Shown: positions 32,945 to 41,000 of the stretch, piece after piece
How the letters are laid out: each line of letters starts with the position of its first letter
Position numbering within the stretch: the stretch's first letter is position 1
Source: Ardenticatenaceae bacterium
GTDB taxonomy: Bacteria > Chloroflexota > Anaerolineae > Promineifilales > Promineifilaceae
Direction of reading: 5' to 3'
Assembly: GCA_020634455.1 (NCBI GenBank)
Contig: JACKBQ010000001.1
Coordinates: forward strand, 2,232,001 to 2,296,000
DNA length: 64,000 bases
Notes under the pieces: generated by a model
Databases searched by the model: none
The model's input: the letters and a program-made list of their open reading frames with translations, nothing else
Told to the model about the DNA's origin: nothing
Translations under genes and position numbers: made by a program

Positions 32945-34246
32945 ATGAACACAATTCGAACGGTTGAAGCGAGCAACTGCGTTGGGCAGCAGGTGCGCCT
33001 GACGGGTTGGCTGCACAACGTGCGCCGCCTGGGTGGCGTCAGTTTTGTGGTGCTGCGCGACGGCTGGGGCACCATTCAGGCTGTCACCGAAAGCGAGGCG
33101 GATCTGGCACCCATCGCCGAGCTGAGTTTGGAAAGCGTGATTGCCCTGACGGGCACGGTGGTAGCCACGCCGCAAGCGCCAGACGGCGTGGAACTGCACC
33201 AGCCCCAAATTGAAGTTATTACGCCCGTAACGGAACCAGCGCCAGTGCCGTTGCAGCAAAAGCGGCTCAAAGCGGGACTGCCCACGCTGCTGGACCACGC
33301 CGTTGTGGCCAACCGGCACCCGCAGCGGCGAGCAGTGTTTCGCCTGGCGGCGGGGGCAATGGCAGGCTTCCGCGCCACGCTGAACGCCGAGCATTTCACG
33401 GAGATTCAGTCGCCCAAGCTGGTAGCTTCGGCCACGGAGAGCGGGGCGAACGTGTTTAAGCTGGCATATTTTGGCGGCGATGCGTTTCTGGCGCAAAGTC
33501 CACAGTTTTACAAGCAGATCATGGTGGGCGTGTTTAGCCGCGTGTTTGAAGTTGGCCCCGTTTTCCGTGCCGAGCCGCACGACACGACGCGCCACGTGAA
33601 TGAGTACGTGAGTCTGGACGTGGAGTTTGGCTTCATCGAGAACCATTTTACGGTGATGCGGATGGTGCGCTCGGTGCTGGCAGGCATCTTCACAACGTTG
33701 GCCAATGAGTATAGCCCTGAATTGTCAACCCTAAACGCAAAAATACCAGATGTGCCAACGTCAATTCCGCACATTCATTTTGCGGCGGCGCAGGAGCTTA
33801 TCTGGCAGCGCCACGGCGTGGATGTGCGAGGTGAGCCGGACCTGTCGCCGCAGGATGAGCGATGGCTGGGAGAGTGGGCGCAGCAGGAGCACGGCAGCGA
33901 CTTTTTGTTTGTGGTGGGCTACCCGATGGGGAAACGGCCGTTCTACACCCATCCCGACCCGCAAAATCCAGCCTACTCAAATTCCTTCGACCTGCTGTTT
34001 CGCGGCACGGAGCTAATCACCGGCGGGCAGCGGCTGCACGTGTACGCCGACTACCTGGCGGCGCTAGCCAAAGCCAACTTGCCGACCGAGCCATTCGAGA
34101 CGTACCTGGAAGCGTTCCGCTACGGAATGCCGCCGCATGGCGGTTTTGCCATCGGGCTGGAGCGGCTGCTGATGCAGCTGTTGGGGCTGCCCAATCTGCG
34201 CCTGGCCACGCTCTTCCCCCGCGACCAAAAGCGCCTCACCCCATGA
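32945..34246 (+). CDS. aspS: Aspartyl-tRNA synthetase, archaeal-type (probably non-discriminating)
   Basis: The 433-residue protein charges tRNA with Asp. It is of the short archaeal/eukaryotic type, without the GAD insert of the usual bacterial enzyme (about 590 residues). The N-terminal OB fold (VRLTGWLHNVRRLGGVSFVVLRD) binds the anticodon. The class II motifs are present: motif 2 FRAEPHDTTRHVNEY and motif 3 PPHGGFAIGLERL. ANVFKLAYFGGDAFLAQSPQ is a family marker. Such enzymes often also charge tRNA-Asn, with amidation by GatCAB afterwards; this is inferred. GGAGG precedes ATG 32945. Expression is under the T-box at 32404. Confidence 0.94.
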   Translation: MNTIRTVEASNCVGQQVRLTGWLHNVRRLGGVSFVVLRDGWGTIQAVTESEADLAPIAELSLESVIALTGTVVATPQAPDGVELHQPQIEVITPVTEPAPVPLQQKRLKAGLPTLLDHAVVANRHPQRRAVFRLAAGAMAGFRATLNAEHFTEIQSPKLVASATESGANVFKLAYFGGDAFLAQSPQFYKQIMVGVFSRVFEVGPVFRAEPHDTTRHVNEYVSLDVEFGFIENHFTVMRMVRSVLAGIFTTLANEYSPELSTLNAKIPDVPTSIPHIHFAAAQELIWQRHGVDVRGEPDLSPQDERWLGEWAQQEHGSDFLFVVGYPMGKRPFYTHPDPQNPAYSNSFDLLFRGTELITGGQRLHVYADYLAALAKANLPTEPFETYLEAFRYGMPPHGGFAIGLERLLMQLLGLPNLRLATLFPRDQKRLTP

Positions 34247-34261
34247 TGAACGATTTGGTGG

Positions 34262-34316
34262 CACGAGATAGTTTGCTATCGTTGGTTGAACTTCAATCAA
34301 CGATAGCATTCTCGTG
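34262..34316. promoter_or_regulatory. Long palindrome between aspS and the antitoxin gene
   Basis: Outer arms CACGAGA (34262-34268) and TCTCGTG (34310-34316) enclose a near-perfect palindrome with 17-base arms (34274-34290 and 34292-34308). It ends 10 bases before the antitoxin start. It may serve as an aspS terminator or as the operator of the ribbon-helix-helix protein; antitoxins of this type usually bind such palindromes. Confidence 0.55.
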
Positions 34317-34325
34317 AGGTGTGCT

Positions 34326-34553
34326 GTGACTTCGATAACGATCCAGAATTTAGACGATGAGACCATGCAGAAATTGAGCTGGATAGCTGAGGCAAACGGC
34401 CGTTCTGTGGAAGACGAAGCCCGCGATATTTTAGTGCGCGTGGTTCAGCAGACTATACAGAAAGGGCTTGGCACGCTAATTGCGCAAGAATTTGAAGCTA
34501 TTGGCGGTGTGGATTTAGAGCTGCCCGCACGATCATTATCTGCAAGAGAATGA
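34326..34553 (+). CDS. FitA-type ribbon-helix-helix antitoxin, apparently without toxin
   Basis: The 75-residue protein has an N-terminal ribbon-helix-helix DNA-binding domain (SITIQNLDDETMQKLSWIA, then EDEARDIL), typical of FitA/VapB-like antitoxins. A short C-terminal tail would bind the toxin. I chose GTG 34326 with GAGG six bases before it; GTG 34314 is also in frame. No PIN-domain toxin follows: the next gene is on the other strand and ends 12 bases away. It is therefore an orphan, or controls other genes through the palindrome at 34262. Confidence 0.75.
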   Translation: MTSITIQNLDDETMQKLSWIAEANGRSVEDEARDILVRVVQQTIQKGLGTLIAQEFEAIGGVDLELPARSLSARE

Positions 34554-34565
34554 TTTAGAAAATCG

Positions 34566-35957
34566 TTATTGTTTCCAAGCGTATCCAACTATTTCGTAGC
34601 CGTCTGGAATCTCAAAATTAGCTACATCGACAATTTGTTCCGATACATAGTTAGAGCTTTCAATTAAAGAAGCCCATATCTTTTCTCGATCAATATCACT
34701 TGTAATGCTGACCACTTGGTTGCCCTTGCCGTCTTGCAAAAAACTAAAATCGCATCTCCAACCCTCTACTGCCTCTACATTGCCTATGACTTCCCATGTG
34801 GTTCGTTCAAGAATCGGAATATTCTGACCGTCGCTTGAACAACTTAATGCCCAGCTAGAATGGGGTACAAAATAAATAGGACTGCCATTTAAATTAGTTA
34901 GAGCTTGCCAAGTTCCGGTTGAAATATCCAGTTGCCAAAATGAAAATGGCGTGTTGAAGGGAGCACTCCCTTCTTTACCCCTGATTAAAATTGATTGGCT
35001 TTGCAGATCATATTGTGTGTTCCATATTTGATATTGTGCGGAAACTTGTTGAGGTAAATTGAATTCTTCAAAATTGATATTTATCCCATTTAGGCTGGCT
35101 ATCGTTACTGTCGTGGATGAAAAAGAGTGGAAGAGTAGGGAGGAATCATCGTCTTCCATCCAAACGGCCGTATTTACGTCACTTGCAACAACGGTTTGAT
35201 CAAATGTCTCCATATTCAAAACGTAAAGGTCAGGGCTATAAGAATCTTCGTCTGGACTAGACACAATAAGTGCCAGCCATTTCCCATCTGGCGACCAACC
35301 AACAACCCTTTCGATCCTTGCTGTAACGGTACAACTATTACTTTCAGTTGACGAGAATTCCGCCCTAACAAACTCACTCGAAATCTGTTGCGGCTCTGTT
35401 GACCCGTCTGAGCGCATTAACCAAATACTGTCATCGTAAAATCGCCATGATCCATTCGATTGTGTGGTTTCATTGAGATTCTCGATATCTACTGCCACCA
35501 TTACAAGCCACTCGCCGTTGGGTGACAATGTTGGTTCATAAAAACCGATGGTTTCTCTCGCTGCGTATTGTTCTGCCGTTTCATACGGATAGCGACTAAA
35601 CCAAATTTGCCCTAAATTAGCTGGTTCAGCACAGGAAAATAGTGGACGCTGTGTACCAGCCAGATTCAGAAAGCTATCTGGAAATGGGGGTTGCAGTTCT
35701 TCCGGTAAGGGGGTAGCAGTTGCAGTTACAATCTCCTGAATATCGCTTGTAGCCATAGCTGTTGATGTTGGAGATGGAGAAGGAATGGAAGTAGGAATAG
35801 CATTTGTCGGTGTGAGTGTTGGCGCAGAAATTGTATCTATTGGAGTCGTAGTTTCTTGAAGAAGGTCTGTTACATCGTCAGAATCTGTATTCAAATCTCC
35901 ACAGGTAATGAGAAAAATTAAAGCTAATGCGAACCAGCAATATCTTTTTAACAACAT
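34566..35957 (-). CDS. Lipoprotein-like protein with TolB/WD40-type beta-propeller
   Basis: The 463-residue protein begins with a hydrophobic signal (MLLKRYCWFALALIFLITCG), whose ITC may serve as an atypical lipobox. A Thr/Pro/Ser-rich linker to about residue 85 is followed by blades of TolB/WD40-like type: YEPTLSPNGEWLVMV, VVGWSPDGKWLALIV, DLYVLNMETFDQTVV and FWQLDISTGTWQALT. It has no enzyme motif. Similar proteins are surface-exposed binders in Chloroflexota. I chose ATG 35957 with GGGGAAA before it. The base composition is more AT-rich than in neighbouring genes. Confidence 0.78.
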   Translation of the reverse strand: MLLKRYCWFALALIFLITCGDLNTDSDDVTDLLQETTTPIDTISAPTLTPTNAIPTSIPSPSPTSTAMATSDIQEIVTATATPLPEELQPPFPDSFLNLAGTQRPLFSCAEPANLGQIWFSRYPYETAEQYAARETIGFYEPTLSPNGEWLVMVAVDIENLNETTQSNGSWRFYDDSIWLMRSDGSTEPQQISSEFVRAEFSSTESNSCTVTARIERVVGWSPDGKWLALIVSSPDEDSYSPDLYVLNMETFDQTVVASDVNTAVWMEDDDSSLLFHSFSSTTVTIASLNGININFEEFNLPQQVSAQYQIWNTQYDLQSQSILIRGKEGSAPFNTPFSFWQLDISTGTWQALTNLNGSPIYFVPHSSWALSCSSDGQNIPILERTTWEVIGNVEAVEGWRCDFSFLQDGKGNQVVSITSDIDREKIWASLIESSNYVSEQIVDVANFEIPDGYEIVGYAWKQ

Positions 35958-36037
35958 TTTATTTCCCCAAATCTGGCAACTGCTCAATTTTGCAAATAGC
36001 GTCTCTGAATTTTACTGAATCTCAAGACTTTGCCCAC

Positions 36038-38008
36038 TTATTCCAACTCCAGCAGCACAAACTCTGCCCCATCCTCGGTGCGCAGGTTTTGGCAGGGGCC
36101 GGGCGTGCAGGTAGTAGGATCGAACCAGCCCAGGCGAAGCTGGGTGGCTTGATCCAGCGCGGGTGGGGTAAGGTGCTGCAAAATGAGGTCGCCGGGCTGC
36201 CAGTGGGGGAACCAGAGGCCTTGCGGGTCGGGGGCGTCGAAGCGGTAGGTGTCGGCCAGTTGGCTGCCGTCGGCGGCGAGGCTGTGGATGAATTGTTGGC
36301 GGGGGGCGGTGGGAACGGCCGTAACCAACCACCCCAGCACCAAATCGCCACTTTCTAACCACTCATACCCCAACAAAAGCAGCTCATCGCCAAACTGGAT
36401 GTTCACCGGATTTGCCAATTCAATAACGGGTCTTTCTTCAATTTCATACAAGGTGAACGGGTGAACGGGTGAAGGGGTGAAGCCCCAGTTGGTGAGTTGG
36501 GTTTCCCAGTAGGGATCGAGGGGGAGGTCAGGCGGCCGTATCACCACCACCGGCTCCGCATCGGGCAAAATGAGGCTGCCTTCTTGCGGATCGAAGTGGC
36601 TCAGGGGGGGGACGTCGTTTTGGCGCAGCAGGGTCATCGTGGGGCTGTCCATCGTACTGGGGGACCAACCGGCAATGGACGCAGCGGTGAGGTCGGAACG
36701 GCCGTCCAGATACCGCGCCATCTCCGTAAACGCCGCCTGCCACACAAACGGCACGTCGCCGCCGTTGGGCCACGTCTGGAACTGTAAAACAGATGTTCGG
36801 GCAGCATAAAACAAAAGCAGCGTCAAGACCAATATTTTGGAACTTCTTGTGGATAAGTGGCGGATAACTGTGGATAACTGCCCCAAACTGTGCATAACCA
36901 GGGCAGGAATGATGGTTAGTACAGGTAATATCAAGATGCTGCGGATATGGCTGGGGGCGTTGATGGTGACGAGGCTGGGGGTGACCGCAACGGCCAACCA
37001 AATCAGCAAAAACGCATAGCGGGGCTGCCGCCAGCGCCACAGGCAAAGCACCAGCCCCGCGTAAAACAGGACAGCTACCATCGGCTCAAACACCGGAGCC
37101 GACGGCACCCCTTCGCGCCACAGCGGATCGCCAATAAAGCCAAACATCCCCAGCAGCTTGAGGCCGTTGCTCAGCACAGGTTCCAAATCGCCAGAGCGCA
37201 GCGCTTGCAGCGGCGCATCCACCTCGCCCAAACGGAACTCAGAACCGGGATTGGTTTGCAAATAAATTACCAGCGGCGCGGCCACGGCGGCAAACATCAC
37301 CAAAAATAGCACAATCCCCCGCCAATGCTGCTTAAACTCGCGCCAATGAAAAATCGCCAGATATGCCAACCAGAGCCCGTAAAAAATCGGCACGGCGCGG
37401 GCGGCCATGTAGGTGTGGATGGAGAGGCCAGCGAAAATGCCAGAGAGGGTGAAGGGGTGGGCGATGCTCGCATCGCTGGGTGAACGGGTGACTGGCTTTT
37501 TCACCCCTACACCCTTTCTCCCCTTCACCCCTTCAGAAGTCCATGCTTGCCACCAAAAATACGCCGATAACCCGGCCACCAATGGTAACGAAATGGCGCG
37601 GAAGGCGAGACGGCCGTAAAACACCGGCCAAAACAGCACTGCCAACAATCCCGCCGCGATAAGGGCCACATTTTTGCCAAACAGTTTGCGCGCCAGGGCA
37701 AAAGTGACGGCCACGCCGAGCAAGCCGCAAAACGCCGCAGGCAGGCGCAGCGCCAGCACGTTGTCGCCAATCAGGGCGACGAAGGCGGTTTGCAAATAAT
37801 GAAAACCCGCCTCGTGCCCGTAGGCGCGGGTAAAGTAGATGGCGTGTTCGCCTGCCAAAATCGAGCGGTCAATGAGCCAGTTGGCGACCTCGTCGTGGGT
37901 GATGCCGGGTGGGGAGAGGTTGTTCAGCCCAAACAGACGCAGCGCCGCCCCGGCTAACAGCAGGGTGGTCATGATCCAGACGGGTTGGCAAGTTGAACGT
38001 TTAAGCAT
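36038..38008 (-). CDS. GT39/ArnT-like membrane glycosyltransferase with repeat-derived inserts
   Basis: The 656-residue protein has about ten or more membrane helices and the GT-C signature near the N terminus: PPGITHDEVANW, where the Asp-Glu pair follows the first helix, and later HEAGFHYLQ. Such enzymes transfer a sugar from a polyprenyl-phosphate donor on the outer face. The C-terminal 150 residues are a soluble beta-rich region. Residues near 156-190 (EGVKGRKGVGVKK..SPSDASIAHPFTL) and 535-550 (TPSPVHPFTLYE) are translated from GGTGAAC-type heptad repeats. It lies downstream of no clear partner, but the YfhO-flippase fusion upstream suggests a surface-glycan locus. Confidence 0.82.
   Translation of the reverse strand: MLKRSTCQPVWIMTTLLLAGAALRLFGLNNLSPPGITHDEVANWLIDRSILAGEHAIYFTRAYGHEAGFHYLQTAFVALIGDNVLALRLPAAFCGLLGVAVTFALARKLFGKNVALIAAGLLAVLFWPVFYGRLAFRAISLPLVAGLSAYFWWQAWTSEGVKGRKGVGVKKPVTRSPSDASIAHPFTLSGIFAGLSIHTYMAARAVPIFYGLWLAYLAIFHWREFKQHWRGIVLFLVMFAAVAAPLVIYLQTNPGSEFRLGEVDAPLQALRSGDLEPVLSNGLKLLGMFGFIGDPLWREGVPSAPVFEPMVAVLFYAGLVLCLWRWRQPRYAFLLIWLAVAVTPSLVTINAPSHIRSILILPVLTIIPALVMHSLGQLSTVIRHLSTRSSKILVLTLLLFYAARTSVLQFQTWPNGGDVPFVWQAAFTEMARYLDGRSDLTAASIAGWSPSTMDSPTMTLLRQNDVPPLSHFDPQEGSLILPDAEPVVVIRPPDLPLDPYWETQLTNWGFTPSPVHPFTLYEIEERPVIELANPVNIQFGDELLLLGYEWLESGDLVLGWLVTAVPTAPRQQFIHSLAADGSQLADTYRFDAPDPQGLWFPHWQPGDLILQHLTPPALDQATQLRLGWFDPTTCTPGPCQNLRTEDGAEFVLLELE
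37433..37545. repeat. In-frame heptad repeat insertion in the GT39-like gene
   Basis: GGTGAAG/GGTGAAC-type units (minus-strand gene) and their complement (CACCCCT, CACCCTT, CACCCCT) flank a short centre with GATGCTCGCATC. The repeat adds about 35 residues without breaking the frame. A smaller copy, also in frame, lies at about 36455-36482. Confidence 0.75.
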
Positions 38009-38021
38009 TAAAAATATTTTG

Positions 38022-38083
38022 GGGACGCGGACGAGCGCAGATGAGCGCGGAAAAATCCGCGTTTATCCGCCTTAATCCGCGTC
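38022..38083. repeat. Dispersed inverted repeat between the two membrane-glycan genes
   Basis: GGACGCGGACGAGCGCAGA runs into the complementary half TTTATCCGCCTTAATCCGC (ending GTCC) around AAAAAT. It fills the spacer between the fusion gene stop (38087) and the GT39-like start (38008). Confidence 0.75.
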
Positions 38084-38086
38084 CAA

Positions 38087-41000
38087 TCAAAGTAAACGCA
38101 GACGGCGGGCAAGGCCTTGGGGCAGGATGTTACCCAGCACTTTCCGTTCTTCCGGGCCGATGATGCCCAGTAGGAGCAAACCAGCCGGGTAAATAATCGC
38201 GCCGATGAGCAGGCCAACGACGAGATGCACCTGCCCGCCCAGCCACATGCCGCCAAACATGAGCGCTGTGAGGAGAAACGGCCGTCCCCACAACCCCAAC
38301 CAGTTAATCCCCGCCATCTTCTGCCGCAGATAATAATCGAACAAAACCAGCAGCACCAACTCTGACATAATGGTGGTGACACCCGCCGCCACGTAGCTGT
38401 AGCGCGGGATAAAAATGAAGTTAGCGATGATGTTGAACAGCACCGCCACGGTGAAGGCGCGTGGCTGCTTGCTCTCCAGCCCCAGGCTGATGAGGACGTA
38501 GTTGGTGACGCTGTTGAGCCAGCCCAGCGGGATGGACCAGATGACGATTTGCAGGGCAACTGCCCCGGCAGGCAAAAATTCGGCCCCGGCCACAATTTGC
38601 ACCAGCGGCACCGCCAAATAGTGCGTGACCGCAGCGACGGGCAGCGCTAGCAGCAGCATCAGCTTGAGCGACATGGCGTACATCTGCCGGGCCGCGTCCA
38701 GCGATTCGCCAATGCGGCGCGAGATGATGGGGAAAAGCGCCAGGGTGAAAAACGAAGGCACAATTTGCAGGGCGTTGAACCATTTGTAGGCGCTGCTGTA
38801 CCAGCCCGCTACCTCTTGGCCGTTGTCCAGCAGCACCCGCAGCAGGTAGCTGTCAATCGAGATGAACACGGTTTGCAGCAGGTGAATGAGCATGAGCGGG
38901 AAGCCTGCCCGCAGCATGTGCCGCTGAAGCTGCCAATCGAGCCGCCAGGGGCCGCGCAGGGTGTAGCGGCGCAGGGCAATCGCCAACAACAGGCTGAGGG
39001 TGATGACGTTGGTGAGGATGGAAACGGCCGCTAAGCCCACAAAGCCAAAGCCCAGCAGCAGCGCCGTCACGCCAAAGCCCACCTTGAGGATGGTCGTCAC
39101 TGTGGTCATGGCGTTGGGCACTTCCGCTTCTTCGTGTACGTAAAACAGCCCCGTCACGCCTTTGGACATGCCGGAGAAGACCATGCCAATCATGATGAAC
39201 GCCGTCGCCAAAATTTCGGGTCGGGTGAGGGCCGTGGCATCGGGGGACAAATTGGTGACGGCGATGATGGCGATGACGGGCAGCGCGGCCACTGCGCCCG
39301 CGCCGAGGCGGAGGACGGTGGTGTTGAGCAGGTAGTTGGGCGCTTTGTCGCGGTCGCTGGCCACGTCGCGGATGAGCAGGATGTCCAGGCCGAAGTTGGC
39401 GATGATGTCAAAAATCCCGGCGGTGACGATGGCCGTTTGGAAGCTGCCGGAGCCAGCGGGGCCGAGCAGGCGCAGGTAAAAGGCGGCAAAGCCGAAGTCA
39501 ATCAGCTTGTTGAACAGATTCAGGGCAATTGGGGCCAAACTGTTTTTGGCGAGGCTGCGGGTGACGCTTTGCTCGCCATCGGCCCGGTAAAATCGCTGCC
39601 AGCCCCAAACCACCGCGCCAAAGAGCAAAATAATCCCGGCCATGAAGCTGCCCAGCGCGCCCAGTTGGAAGCTCGTCGGGCTATAGCGGAAGCGCACCTG
39701 CCACTCGCCGGGTTGCAGCATCACGCCTCGGAAGTTGCCATTCACGCGGGTGATTGGTACTTCTATTTCTTCATCGTCGGGCGCGGTAGACGGCCGTATC
39801 CATGCCTTCCACCCTGGAAAATAGCTGTCGTTGAGGATGAGCCAGCTGGGTTCGGTAACGGCCGTTTCCAGCACGGCTTCTCGGTTGGTGTAAGCGGTAA
39901 CTGTGGCTGGCTGATAGGGACTGGGACTGGAGGTTGGAGACTGGAGACTGGAGACTGAAATAGTCTCTAATCTCCAGTCTCCAGTCTCCACATTTACAAA
40001 TTGGCGTGGGTCAAACTGAGTTGTCATAGCAGCCAATGAATCGTCGGAAACGGCCGTTGCCGTCAATGGCAAGGTGTAGGCGCGAGGCGCAACGGCTGCG
40101 TTTTCATAAATCCGCACCCCTTCTCCCTGCCACACTTGGATGTACTTGGGCAGTTCAATCGTCTCACTGGTGATGACGTACTTCACGCCCAGCACGTCCA
40201 GCAGCGGCGAGTTAAGCGATTCCCAGTTGACAATGGGCTGGACGCGGTTGAACGGCAGTTCATTCTGCGGTTCGATGGCCGCCATGTACTCCGTGTACTG
40301 CTTGGGAATGATCGAATCGTAGCCGCGCACGTCCGGCAGGTCGAACAGCCAGCCAGAGTTGGCGTTGAACGGTTTGTCGCCATTGGGGGCAAAGCTGGTG
40401 ATGCGCCAATACCCAGGTTGTGCTTCCAGCCATTGCACCATCTCCGGCTTAAAGTCGAGCAGCGCCGGTTCGTTGCTGGCGTTGAAGCCGCGATTGGCCA
40501 GGAAAATATCCACAATGATGAGGAGTGCAGCGGCGAGAATCCAGTACGGCCGTTTCCCCCCCCACTTGCTCAACCAAAACACCACCGCTACACCCAACAA
40601 CACCAATCCCAACATCAGCAGCTGCCAAAATGTGTAGCTGTAAAATGCCGTCGCATCGGCAAAGGCGGACGGTGCGCCTGCCAGTCCCAGGAAAATGCGC
40701 TCGATGGTGGTTTGGAAACGGCCGTACGCCACCCACGACACCACCAATCCCACTAACAGCAAAATCCCGCCAGTGGCAGCAAGATTAGAGACTAGAGACT
40801 GGAGACTGATTCTTCTAATCTCCAGTCTCCAGTCTCCAGTCTCCAAATTTTCCACGCCAAAGCCTGCCAGCACCGCCACCGCCAGTGACAGCGGGAACAC
40901 CCAGCGGAACGGCGTGTGCAGTTGGTTCACAAACGGCAGGCCGTAATACAAAATGGCGTACAGTGGCGTGCCAAAAATGAACGCCAGCGAGAAAAAGCTC

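Noticed and set aside
32810..33646. 278-residue open frame antisense to aspS and its leader
   Set aside because: It covers the terminator, repeats and the start of aspS and has no plausible start.
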